Assembly (NCBI GenBank): GCA_022410635.1 | Contig: JAJVDF010000213.1 | Span: forward strand, 559,233-623,232 | Direction of reading: 5' to 3' | Source of the DNA: Tretioscincus oriximinensis | Lineage: Eukaryota; Chordata; Lepidosauria; Squamata; Gymnophthalmidae | Length of the DNA: 64,000 bases | Translations under genes and position numbers: made by a program | Shown here: positions 1-10,599 of the stretch, piece after piece | Position numbering within the stretch: position 1 is the stretch's first letter | Layout: each line of letters starts with the position of its first letter | The notes under the pieces: generated by a model | The model's input: the letters and a program-made list of their open reading frames with translations, nothing else | What the model was told of the DNA's origin: nothing | Database searches by the model: none

Positions 1-95
1 TTATATCTAACCCTATACCTAAAGGTCTCAGGGTGGCCTACCATAGGGTGGCACGCATAACTTTTGTTGCTCTCTCCCTCCACCCCGCCCCACTC
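1..95 (-). repeat. SINE 3' end fragment (cut by the window edge)
   Basis: The sequence CCTATACCTAAAGGTCTCA and the following GGCCTACCATAGGGTGGCAC match the body of the tRNA-derived SINE better preserved at 19020-19276 and the piece at 6031-6125. The orientation is minus, so the tail lies to the left and the window edge removes it. Confidence 0.6.
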
Positions 96-1143
96 CTCAG
101 CCATGTGGAGTTAAGCAGCAGCAGGGAAGCAGAAAAAAGCAAGAAGGTGGTTCCTTCTTACAGGCTGAATGACGAGACCTGAATATAAAGCAAGGGGGAC
201 TTTTTCAGCATAATAAATGTGCTGAAAACCCGCTCTATATTCGAGTATATACAGTAAATGTAGAGTTAATTCCAACTGCCTTAGGGTTGGAAAGGCAGAT
301 TGTGATATAAATGTAGTGTTTGTGCAATCAGTTATTACTATCCCTCAGGCGAAGTTTACAAAGGTCCATGGATATTATTATTTTTCTTCTATAGAATAAT
401 TGAAGTTACAAGTGTCCTATACCCTATCCCATACCCTGTTATCTATTATCTCCTTGAAATTTTCTTAACTAAAATGGCTACTGAGTGCTGTGTCCAAATA
501 GATAATTCAAATGAAAGCAAGTTAATGCACATATAAAATTAAATTTCAAAGATAGTACTCAAAATATTTAATAACTATGTATTCATACACAATAAAGCTG
601 TAAGGTAAAATGATTACTTTTAAATTCTGCCATCAGTTTGACTGTAGGAAACATTTACCTTTTGGATTTCCATTATGCTTTATTTAACTGGACAGCAAGC
701 AGTATTGTGTGTGTGCGTTTCTAACCCCAGATGTGATTTCAGTATTTCTATTTTCTAGAGCTAAAGGAATGATACGCAAACTGAAGCATTTTCAATGATA
801 GTTTCTGGATTTTGGAATGGTCACCTCCAACCCAGCCCACCCTCCGAGTGCAGCAGGAATCTTCACAATATACATTTAGAATACTGACATACTATTTAGC
901 CAGGCTTTTAGCTACAGAGACAGGTTTTCTGCCCTAGTGTGTAGAACTGAATATAGTTTATTGACATTTTTTAGCTGATATTCATGCCCATTTTTATATT
1001 ACTTATTTCATTGGATGTTTTGGGATTCACACAGACGTTCCCATGCTTGTTGCTTGTAAATATACACTTTTCAAATCTTATTTCTAGATATCTACATAGA
1101 TATCTACATAGATATGTACATACATACATCTAGATATTATATA

Positions 1144-1354
1144 CAGGGTGTTTCAAAAAAATGTATACACAAACTTTGAACTTCCTTAGAAAATTTATTT
1201 ACTGTTCTACAAAGTTAAATTTCAGGATTATGTTTTATTTACATTGGACTTTAAGCTTTCTAATTTCCTGAAATTTAATTTTGTAGAACAGTAGAACAGT
1301 AAATAAATGTTCTATGGAAGTTCAAAGTGTGTATACATTTTTTGAAGCACCCTG
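1144..1354. mobile_element. Tc1/mariner-like MITE, 211 bp, TA target duplication
   Basis: Inverted termini begin CAGGGTGTTTC and end CACCCTG, with about 30 bp of near-perfect terminal inverted repeat that includes ATGTATACAC and its complement. TA dinucleotides flank both ends (1142-1143 and 1355-1356), as expected for a Tc1/mariner-superfamily transposase. A longer, imperfect inverted repeat extends inward around AAATTTAATTTTGTAGAACAG and its counterpart, so the element folds nearly end to end. It has no coding capacity. The superfamily call rests on termini and TA flanks only. Confidence 0.72.
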
Positions 1355-3104
1355 TATATATTCTGCTATTATCCAGAAGAGCCTGAATTTAGTGGAATTA
1401 CTTTTTTGCCTTATCTTTGGATATAAGGCAGGATAAAAATACTATAAAATAAAATAAACAGAATAGGAATCCAAGTGTAAGCAATACCCAATTGATTCTT
1501 GGTATTAGTTCAATTAGAATGCACATTGTCAAACTCCATAGTTTCATGACAATGTAAACCAATTTGATCGTACGTTTATTTCATATTAAATTAAAAACAA
1601 TGAAGATTCATTTCTCTGCAAGCAAACAATGCAACAGTATAATTATGGTGTTCCGAGTTTCTTCTTTTTCCCAATTACTGTAGTCTGGAAATTTACAATT
1701 ATTGTAATGATTAAGCATGCAATTAATATTTAGTTGCTTCTTATGTTTTTCTTGTGTTTTCTTCATTATGTTTTAAGACTTATGTGCATTATCTCATCCT
1801 TTGCTTATTAGGAAAAATATGGTTTAATTCCCTCCCATTATAGATAACAATGTGTCTGAAGATTCTTTACTCTATTTTAGTTGGAAATTTATATATACTT
1901 TGTTTTGTAAATGTATGTTCTGTCTTTCTTCCATTATGGAGTTCAAGTGGATTTGTAGAGGATTGACTAGCAGTCTTCCATCTAGGGATAAAATAGAACC
2001 AAGACTTCCCAGTTTTTGAAAGGCTACTATATAATACATTGGCAGATTTAGGGTATGGAAGTAATGTGATTGCAATCTATGCATTGCTAAAGCAGTATGA
2101 AAGCCACTCAATTTTGGTCAATTTTAGGTTCTATGAGTATCAGTAACCAGGATTTTATACATGTATCACAAATTAGTATCATTACCATACTGGAATTGCT
2201 GTGCCATCGGCAGCAGTGATATAATTTAGCCAATACACATAATCTCTGCTTTCAGCTTTTCCAGAGCAATGTAAAGTTTAGCTTCCATGCATCTCTGTAA
2301 AGTAACAGAATAAAATAATAAAAACACAATAATGCTCCAGCACAAAGAGGAAACATAATTCTTAATATCAGCCTATATGTATCTGTAGTCTTATATCCAT
2401 TTCAAGGGTATCAAATTGGTGAAAAGAATTGGTGTAAACAGTATAGAACTACAGGTTATAGCCAGACAATATCTAAAAATGTTATCTATACTGAAGTTGC
2501 CATTTGTGTTTGTGAAAAACCCAACATAGTTCTGCGGCAAAACACACATTAAAATATCCATTATGTAACTCGAGATGAGCACTTGCACATTTCCATTATT
2601 TCACCATTGGAAGCATTCTCAGAGGAAACACTTGTGGTAAAGCAGGCTGGATGGCTGAATCAGACAGAGAATTGGGCAGCCGGGCACATTGCAAAATGGC
2701 TACTGGTTTACCAAATGGCTGCATGTTTTCTATGGCAAAATGCCTGCCTCCCAGCACTGTGAACCAAGAGGTCTCCATCTTTAATGGCCTTGTGGAACTG
2801 TATTATGGGCTTTCTTGGGCTGGCAAGCTGGGAATGGTCAGTCACCCAGGCTGCTGCATTTTCATGCTGTGAAAAATATTTGGCTGATGGCCAATGATAC
2901 ACTGTCTGGCAGCTCAGGTGGCATTGGTAAGCTCCATTATGAAGAAAATGGCTCATATGCTGAGCATTATTTACCATCAATCACCAATTTTTACTTTTGA
3001 TCATTCTAATAAGTTGAAAGTGAAGCCATTCTTGATTACTGTTAAATAAGTGTATTGCTGACTGTATGCAACCAATTTTGTTTAAGAGGAAATATTAAGA
3101 ATAT

Positions 3105-4600
3105 AGGAACATAAGAAGAACCCTGCTGAATTGGGCCAACAGCCCATCTTGTCCAGATTTTTGCAACCCATAGTGCTCCACCAATTACGCTAGGACAGTC
3201 TCAAGCAGAAGAAGGCAAAACCTTCACCATTCTCAGCGCCTTTCAAATAGTATTTTGGGAATATTAAATTTTGCTTCATCCCAGAGGCAGTATCAAGGGA
3301 TCCATCCTAATTGCTATTGATTCATTTGACTTTCATGAACTTGTCTAATCCTATCATAAAGCTATTCAGGCTATCCAGGCTGCTAGTTACCACCATCTCT
3401 TCTGGAATTAAATTCCATAGACCAACGACTCCCTAGGTAGGGTTGCCATATTATGGCAACCCAAAACCGGGACGGGGTGGGGTGGGGTGTGCGTGCACGC
3501 GCGCGCATACGGACGTGTGCGCGCGTGCATGCGCATATGGACGCTTGTAGCGAGACAGGCAGAACGTCTTTCCTGCCTGTCTCACAAGCGTCAATGCGCA
3601 CGCGCGCAGCTGCGGTGGAGGGGTAGCGGCAGCGTGCGGGGGGAGCGGCGGGGGGAGCGGAATGGCGGGAGCGGCGGGGGAGCGACGGAGGGGGGAGCGG
3701 GGGCAGGGTAGGGAGCGGCAACCCAGGATTTTAAAACTTTTTTTTAAAATCCAGCCGGGACAATAAAATTGTCCCTAAAACCGTGAATGTCCCGGTTTAC
3801 CGGGATGTATGGCAACCCTATCCCTAGGTGAAGTAAAAAATACCTTCCTTTGTCCTACTTCTACCCATCAACATCAAGGAATGACCCTTTGTCCCTAGTG
3901 TTGTGTGATAGAGTAAATAATGTATAATTAAATACTATCTTTCAAGGCTGAAGAAACCTAAACATTACAGTCTGTCACAGAATACTTTGTTCCCATCAGT
4001 TGGTCGGAGTAATTGGGGTTTGTTGCCTCCATGTGCATGACTGTGCACTTGCTGAGATTAAAGTTCATTTGTTGCTTTAATGCCCACTCATCCAATTTCA
4101 AGAGATCTCTTGAAACTCTTTACTTTCAATTTTCATTACTCTGGACAGTTTAGTGTCATCAGCATATTTGGCTATCTCACTATTTTCCACGGCATCTAGA
4201 TTATTTGGGAATATTTTTAAAAGCATAGTTGCTTGTACTGAAACTTGGGGTACTCCACTTTTCACATCTTTCCACTCAATTACTACCTTTTGTTTTCGGT
4301 CTTTTAGCTAGTTACCAATTCAGGACAGGACTTGTCCTCTTATTCTGTGACTGATGGGCTTGTTCACAAGCTTTTGATGAGGGACAAAGCCTTTTAAAGG
4401 TCCAAGTAGACAATAGCAACTGGATCCCCTATATCCACATGTTTGTTAACACTCTCAAAAGAATTCTAGCAAATTTGTAAGGTACGATTTACCTTTGCAG
4501 ATGCCATGATGTTTCACTCCGCAATACCTGCTCATTTGTCTATTTAGTAATTTTGTCTTTAACTATGGTTTCCAACACTTTTAAACATTAAAAATGTTAG
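3105..4600 (-). mobile_element. Decayed CR1/L2-clade LINE, 3' part, interrupted by a hAT MITE
   Basis: Minus-strand retrotransposon copy. Its 3' terminus (AGGAACATAAGAAGAACC at 3108-3125) resembles the 3' ends at 57583 and 61384. Segments at 3830-3910 and 4000-4590 run parallel to the better-preserved copy at 8150-9240, including the shared phrases CTAGTGTTGTGTGATAGAG and TTAGTGTCATCAGCA. The reverse-transcriptase catalytic motif reads YADD on the minus strand at 4155-4166. It is 5'-truncated near 4590, has many stops and is inactive. A hAT-like element (3438-3820) inserted later. Confidence 0.8.
3438..3820. mobile_element. hAT-like non-autonomous element, 383 bp, GC-rich core
   Basis: It has a perfect 13-bp terminal inverted repeat (TAGGGTTGCCATA ... 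TATGGCAACCCTA) and an 8-bp target duplication TCCCTAGG at 3430-3437 and 3821-3828, which is the hAT superfamily size. The core (3480-3720) is extremely GC/CpG-rich, with alternating GCGCGC/GTGCGC stretches and GGGGGAGCGG-type units. The flanking LINE sequence rejoins cleanly if the element and one TSD copy are removed, showing nested insertion. It contains no transposase. The GC core opens reading frames on both strands that are not genes. Confidence 0.82.
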
Positions 4601-4706
4601 CTTCTATCTTTAGAATGTAGTATTGAAAGCACTTTTACTTTAAGTGAAAAAACCTCTGTAATTTAAGAGACATTTATTGTGTTTTTTTCTCTTTCTTCTG
4701 TTTTAG

Positions 4707-4941
4707 GTCCTTCAAATCACCACAGCCAGTCAACCTTGAGACCACCGCTCCCACCTCCTCACAATCACACTCTATCTCATCATCATTCTTCTGCCAACTC
4801 CCTCAACAGAAACTCCCTAACAAATCGGCGGAACCAGATCCATGCACCAGCTCCTGCACCAAATGATCTGGCCACAACTCCGGAATCTGTTCAGTTACAG
4901 GACAGCTGGGTACTTAATAGTAACGTGCCACTTGAGACCAG
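4707..4941 (+). CDS. TENM2: TENM2 (teneurin-2) internal coding exon, proline-rich intracellular domain
   Basis: Internal exon of teneurin-2, a type II single-pass neuronal adhesion receptor whose N-terminus is cytoplasmic. The exon follows a long polypyrimidine tract ending TTTTAG and is followed by the donor GTAGGT. It contributes 2 bases to a split Gly codon, 77 full codons and 2 bases (AG) of a split Arg codon, 235 nt in all. The peptide carries the SH3-ligand-like run RPPLPPP, a His-rich patch (HNHTLSHHH), [13 protein letters not shown] and the block [17 protein letters not shown]. From memory of the family, these match the teneurin-2 intracellular domain and differ from the TENM3 paralogue, which has a different linker here. 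This part of the protein binds cytoskeletal adaptors in known teneurins. The frame is open upstream only as far as the splice site; reading into the downstream intron meets TAG at once. TENM1 or TENM4 are less likely but were not compared. Confidence 0.95.
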
Positions 4942-5162
4942 GTAGGTTGTGAAATATATTACAGTTCTTCTTTAACATTATCTTGATTGGTCTGAATGTG
5001 ACTTTGATTTTCTGTAACCTAATTTGTTGTCAGTTTGTTTTAAATCATTCATTCAATTTACTAATATTGTTTGTTTGCAAAATGGACTATGGTTTCACCC
5101 CTTCCCTTAATCACATGTTTCAATTCACTGTTAAGTAATATATGCAGAGTCATTTCCATATG

Positions 5163-5320
5163 CATTTGTTTTCTCATCTATCAATCCTTCACCCATTCTC
5201 TCCACCCCTTGCTGCCACCTTGCCATCCCTTTCCCCATCCATCCTTCCACCCCTTGCCTCCATCCTTTCCCTCCTCCCTGCCTCCCTCCTTTCCCTCCAT
5301 CCTTTGGAGCAAGGGCAAGA
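5163..5320. repeat. Pyrimidine-rich low-complexity tract (CCATCC/CTTCC units)
   Basis: The + strand is almost pure C and T with irregular CCATCC, CCTTCC and CCACCCC units. It is of the same character as the tract at 45390-45690. The following 5320-5720 is more GC-balanced DNA in which no known element is recognised. Confidence 0.7.
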
Positions 5321-6030
5321 GGGCATGGCCACCGGCAGAACTTTTGCAAGTAGAGCTTCTCAGCCCTACCTCTGGAGCCACAGCACTCTCAGAGCAATTG
5401 TAGGAGCGTGGGGGAGAAGGCATGTGGTGCTGGCAAAAATTTTGCTGGAAGTTCTTGCTTTCTTCTGCTGCTCCTGGAGCTGAATCGTGAGTATGATGCT
5501 TGCAAAGCAGCTCCAGGAATATGGGCAACAAGATTCACGGCTGTCGGTGAAGCTGAGGGACCAGTCCTCATGCACCGAGGCGTTGAGCACACATGAATGG
5601 TGGCAACTGACTGCATCCTGACTCAGCCCACACAGAGGGCTGGTCAGCTCTGAGTAATAAAGATAAATGTAGTACAATTGAACAATTCTCACCACTGCAT
5701 AATCCTGCACGGAGCAGGCAATATATGGTTTGGCTATAAGGATATAAGAACAATGGATTCAAAACAACTCCATAATTTTGCCTATATTTTTTACATGCAT
5801 GGATGAAAGTTAAAGACATCACGTATCTAGGCAACATTAAAATTATTAATGAGATAAATCACTTGAGATATTTAGAATACCACAAAAACATATCATTCGC
5901 TATTGCTGATATTTGGGTGCTCCTGTTCAAATTAGATAAAATCATTCAACGTGTTTCATCGACCAGATATAAAGAACTTTATAAATGTGTTGTTTCACTA
6001 GAAGATATTTGAAAAGTTGATCAAATTTTA

Positions 6031-6125
6031 TAATTTATTTATTTATTTATTTGTACTTATATCCCTCCCTATACCCAAAGGTCTCAAGGCAGCCAACCAT
6101 AGGGTGGTGCACATAGCTTTAGTTG
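6031..6125 (-). repeat. 5'-truncated SINE with ATTT-repeat tail
   Basis: An (ATTT)n tract at 6033-6052 is followed by TGTACTTATATCCCTCCCTATACCCAAAGG-like sequence (here given in parts: TGTACTTATATCCCTCCC, then TATACCCAAAGGTCTCA). This is the 3' end of the SINE at 19020-19276 read in minus orientation with its (AAAT)n tail. Confidence 0.65.
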
Positions 6126-6976
6126 CTGTTAGTGCTTCTAGTGCTACCACTCTTAGTGATAATCATGTTTCCCTACAGGTGAATTAGGTTCATAGGAAGG
6201 GCTGCTGCTTATAAGGAAAAGCATTAGTCACAAAATATTAATAAAGCCTAAATGGAAACAGAATTAGTTATGTCCATTCTGTCAATTTTTTTTTTGAAAT
6301 TATGTAACCACATGTACTTTATTTAATTTCTGCGCTAATGATTAGGTATGAAAGTTTGTCAGCTCTACTTAGTCTTGTTAGGTTCAGATTTATTTGAATA
6401 GTGATTTATTCTTTAAGCTGCTGTTCTATGCCCAACAAGTAAAATGTATGTCACGTTTTTTTGTTTTATTCCAAAGCACAAGAGAGTGTTATAAGGGTAT
6501 ATTGACTAAGCATTACTGATAAATTATGCATTTGGCCCTTCCTGAAGTAATAAAGGGACTAATTTTAAATTAAGTGTTTTGGGAGACCTGGAGAAACAAT
6601 ACCCAATTCAAGTCTGACTGAACTATAATTTTAATTTATATTTCATTCAGTGTACAAGCTCACTTGAATCCCTCTTGTACACACTGTCAGTTTGATGCCT
6701 GTGGGCCAAATAGGAATGTTTTTAAAGGTGCTGCGCTTTTAACTGGTGACAAAAAGTAAACTTTTTAATATGTGCTGTTTCTATTTCACACCGATATGTT
6801 TATTTTCTTTCCCTTCCTCACGTTTCATCAAAATTAAGGATCGGTCTGTGAATGCAAAATTCCAGTTTTTGCTGGCTGATTTAGAACATTTAAATAACAG
6901 TATAATACTAAAATATATTAACAACACTATCTTCAGAATACTAGAAAGGTGAATAGAGAAAAAAAATTCTATCATA

Positions 6977-7735
6977 TAACACTAGGACCAGGGGACAGTC
7001 CTTGAAACTGATGGGTGACGACAAACAGCATAAGGGTGCAGAACAAACAAGAAGGGTGAGGACAAACAAAGGAAAGCATTTTTTCACCCAGAGGGTCATC
7101 CGCCTGTGTAATTTACTTCCAGAAGAGGTGGTAATAGCCAGGGCTTTTTTTGTGACGGAACGCGACGGAACGCAGTTCCGGCACCTTTTATTTAGGCGGG
7201 GGGGCGGGGGGCGGGGGGGGGAGTTAGTGGGGGTGGCAGCAGCAGGGGGGCACGGGAATGAGCGGTGGCGGCGGTCGCTGCCTCCGCTCCCCCCCCCCCG
7301 GCCTAAATAAAAGGTGCCGGTACTGCTGCGTTAGCCGCCGGCGAGGGGGGCGTGGTGTTATCAGAGGCAGCGGCGTTATCGGCGGTGGCTACCGCCGCCC
7401 CCCCTGCGCCACCCCCGCGCTGCCCCCACCCCACCCCCCGCCACTGGCGTTAGTACCGGCACCTTTTTTTCTGGAAAAAAAGCACTGGTAATAGCTAACT
7501 GCCTGGATAGCTTCAAGACAGGTTTATGGATACCAAGGGTATAAAATGGGTACTAGGATGGATGTCTGGATGCTGCCTCCAGGATGGAGCAACAGGTAGT
7601 GCTCCTGAAATGCAGGTGCATATTTTGCTTTCCTCTGTTCAGACTGCCCAGGTGCATCTATGTGACACAGAATGCTGGACCAGATGGGCTCTGGCCTGAT
7701 CCAGTATGGCTCTTCTTATGTTCTTACAAGAAGCT
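6977..7735 (+). mobile_element. CR1/L2-clade LINE 3' end, split by a hAT MITE
   Basis: It starts at the segment coding for the RT C-terminus (CCTTGAAACTGATGGGTG, matching the minus copy at 8200-8225). It runs through the 3' UTR (TTTTTCACCCAGAGGGTCAT) and ends TGGCTCTTCTTATGTTCTTA, the same terminus seen inverted at 57583 and 61384. A hAT element occupies 7139-7487 with its own 8-bp duplication. It is 5'-truncated and non-coding. Confidence 0.78.
7139..7487. mobile_element. hAT-like MITE, 349 bp, family shared with 55401-56047
   Basis: Termini are CAGGGCTTTTTTT ... AAAAAAAGCACTG, flanked by a perfect 8-bp duplication GTAATAGC (7131-7138 and 7488-7495). The left 62 bp match the copy at 55401 at about 59 of 62 positions. 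A subterminal motif CCGGCACCTTTTATTTAGG (7178-7196) recurs inverted at 7302-7320 and, shorter, near the right end. The core is G/C homopolymer-rich. There is no coding capacity. Its insertion into the LINE 3' UTR dates it after that LINE. Confidence 0.88.
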
Positions 7736-8155
7736 TTTCTCTCCTAACTTTCATACTCCAAAAAACACTATTATATTAAATAATGCTCTATTTTTGCTGA
7801 AATATTCTCAGATTTTTTTAACCTATGGATGAGCTCCCAACTCTAATTCACCTTTTCTATTAGATAATGATTATGAGAAGGGAAGGGGCAGATGAAGGTA
7901 TGAACAAATCCATTTTGAAACTATCTCTAAACTAACACAGATATGTTTCCTTTTGCTATGTCTGATCATAATCTAAGCTTATAGTAGTCTCTTAACTTAT
8001 TACTTCTTGCTAGAAGTCTTAGCACACTGGCCCTGTTTGGTTTTTTATCTATTTTAGTTCCATAGAGTTCAACACCTCATTCATTATACTTATGTCTTTA
8101 TTTAGATTTCTTGGTTTCTCTACTTCAGCAATTTTTAGCCCTCTTTAAAACTTTT

Positions 8156-9300
8156 TTAATGTAATTGTTTGGAAATGTATGTTCTCACTTTTCTACCCAT
8201 CAGTTTCAAGGAGTGCCCTCTGGTCCTAGTGTTGTGTGATAGAGAAAACGTTTTTTCTCTATTCACCCTATCCATCCCATGAATGATTTTGTACACTTCA
8301 ATCAGATCACCTCTCAAACGTCTCCTTTCGAGTCTGAAGAGGCCCAGCCTGACTTCATGAGGGAGGTGCTCCAGACCCTTGATCATTCTTATGTCCTTTT
8401 CTGCACCTTCTCTAGTTCCATAATATCCCTCTTGAGATGTGGTGACCAGAACTGAACACAGTATTCCAAATGTGGCCTCACCACAGATTTATAAAGAGGC
8501 AAAATAACATTTGCTGGCTTGTTTTCAATTCCTTTCCTAATTATCCCCAACATGGAATATGCCTTTGTTGCTGCTGCTGCACACTGGGTTGACATCTTCA
8601 TTGAATTGTCCACCAACACCCCAAGAACCTTTTCTTGCCTGGTCAAAGAAAGCTTGGTTCCCACCAGTTGGTAGAAGTAATTGAGGTTATTTGCCCCAAT
8701 GTGCATGACTTTGCACTTGCTTAAATTGAAGTGCATTTACCACTTTTATGCCCATTCACCCAATTTCAATAGATCACTCTGAAGCGCCTTACAGTTTTCA
8801 CTCTCTGAACAGTTTAGTGTCATCAGCAAACTTGGCTACTTCACTATTTACCTCAGGATCCAGATCGTTTATGACTATACTGAAAAAACAAAGGTCCCAG
8901 TACGGTCCCATGGGGTACTCCACTGTTTACCTGTTTCCATTCAGAGAACTGTCCATTTATTACTACCCTCTGTTTTCTATCTTTTAGCCAGTTTCCAATA
9001 CAGGACAAAGTCTGTCCTCTTATACCATGAATGTGGAACTTTTTTATGAGCCTTTGATGAGGGATTTTATCAAAAGCATTCTGAAAATCTAGATAGACAA
9101 TATCAACTGGATTCCCTTTGTCTAGCAAGTTAGTAAAGCATGATTTACCTTTGTAGAAACCATGTTGAGTTTCATTCAGCAGTGCGTGCTTCTCCATGTA
9201 TTTAGTAATTTTGTCCTTAATTATGGTTTCCAACACTTTACCTGGAGCTGATGTTAAACTGATGGGTCTATAATGTCCGGGATCCCTCTGGGAACCTTTT
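8156..9300 (-). pseudogene. LINE ORF2 reverse-transcriptase remnant
   Basis: The minus strand encodes the RT of a CR1/L2-clade LINE in broken frames. Motif A reads DIVYLDFQNAFDKIPH (about 9057-9104, catalytic Asp present). Motif B reads SGVPHGTVLGPL (about 8889-8924; Gln and Ser of the usual SGVPQGSVLGPL are replaced). Motif C reads FADD at 8819-8830, within NDLDPEVNSEVAKFADDTKL in a different frame. The thumb/connection part follows at 8389-8736 ([24 protein letters not shown]). The C-terminus at 8156-8386 shows LGLFRLERRRLRGDLIEVYK and TRGHSLKLMG. Separate frames for motif B, motif C and the thumb show at least two indels. Confidence 0.85.
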
Positions 9301-9600
9301 TTGAAGATTGATGTTACATTAGCTACCCTCTAATCTACTGGTACTGTACCTGATCTTAAGGAAAGATTTATTTATTTTTGTCAGATGTTCAGCAATTTCA
9401 CATTTCAGTTCCTTAAGAATTCTTGAATGAATGCCATCTGGCCCTGGGGATTTACTAATGTTCAGCTTATTAAGGCTAGCAAGGACCTCCCCCCTTGTTA
9501 TCTCTATCCAGCTTAATTCCTCTGGTGTTCTTCCTGAGAAGACTAAATATGTTGCAGGTAAATACCTTATATCTTCTTCAGTGAAAACTGAAGCAAAAAT

Positions 9601-10544
9601 TCATTTAACCTCTATGCAGTCTCCACGTCCTCCTTGGTTATCCCCTTTTGTCCATTGCTGTCTAGTGATCTGACATACAGGTGTCCTTTTGGACTTGGCA
9701 GATCCCTTTCTTCCTTTGGGAATGCACTTTATTTGAGCTTCCAAAATTGTATTTACAGTTTCCACACTTTTTGAAAGGACTGGACTATTCTCACTTTCCC
9801 TTTTAATTTTCTTTTTATCATTTTCCTCATTTTGGGAAAATTTCCTTTGTGAAAGTTTTTCTGTGTTAGAACTGCTTAACAATTTTCTATTCACATTCGA
9901 GTTGAAAGTTATTGTATTTTGGTCACTGTTTCCTATGGGATCAGTTACAGTTACATCTTGTATCAAGTCCTGTTCATTACTTAGGACTAAATCCATGATT
10001 CCCTTGCCCCTGGTTGGTTCTAAAATTACCTGCTCTAGGAAGCAATCAGTTAGCATGTCTAAAAAAATTATTTATTTTTCTTGAGTTGAATTAGTGTTTT
10101 CCCAATCAATGTGTGGATAGTTGAAGTCTTCCATTGTTACCATCCTTCCCTATTTGGAAGCTTCAATGAACTCATGTTCCAAATGAGTATTACTTTCAGG
10201 TGTTTGGTTAGGAGGCCGTTAGCATACTCCTAATATTAGACTTGTTTTCTGATCTGATAATGTTATCCACAGTGCTTCTGTGGATGGATCTTCAAGTTTA
10301 TACGATTCAATCTCATTTTTAACATACAAGGCTACACCACCACCAGGTCTCCTTTCCTAACTTTTCTATATAGTTTGTAACCTGGGATTACTGTATCCCA
10401 TTGGTTTTCTTCTGTCCACCAGGTTTCAGTTATGCCAATAATATCGATATTATTGTCATTCACTAAGCATTTCAACTCCCCTATTTTTGTTTGGAGGCTT
10501 CTGGCATTTGCATGCAGGCATTTATATGCCCTTTCCTGGTGCAA
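9601..10544 (-). pseudogene. LINE ORF2 endonuclease domain remnant
   Basis: The N-terminal apurinic-endonuclease-like domain of ORF2 nicks target DNA to prime reverse transcription. The minus strand at 10332-10544 shows NARSLQTKIGELKCLV and IDIIGITETWW, the conserved Asn and catalytic Glu blocks. The C-terminal part of the domain at 9910-10056 shows IMDLVLSNEQDLIQDV and NSDQNTITF. The conserved SDH catalytic triplet reads SDQ (9919-9927). A frameshifted gap lies between the two parts. The downstream Lys-rich linker (9601-9900) leads toward the RT. Dead copy. Confidence 0.8.
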
Positions 10545-10599
10545 GTTTGGCCCTGTATATTTGTGAGAAACCCAGCTCCTGTCGGCGTTCCCCCAGATA

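Larger units (their letters stand above)
1..4706 (+). other. TENM2: TENM2 intron, 3' part (upstream of exon 4707)
   Basis: Intron running into the acceptor TTCTTCTGTTTTAG at 4706. No coding exon of teneurin-2 or of another gene is seen. It holds a SINE tail at the left edge, a Tc1/mariner-like MITE and a LINE copy split by a hAT MITE, each listed separately. Stretches 100-1140 and 1360-3100 show no recognisable element apart from ATATCTACATAG-type short tandem units near 1086-1130. Confidence 0.85.

Noticed and set aside
3480..3720. CpG-island promoter
   Set aside because: CpG density is explained by the MITE core; no exon or transcript start follows.
3383..3721. GC-rich open frames, Pro/Arg- or Gly/Arg-rich, on both strands
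   Set aside because: They lie in the GC core of the MITE at 3438-3820; lack of stops reflects base composition.
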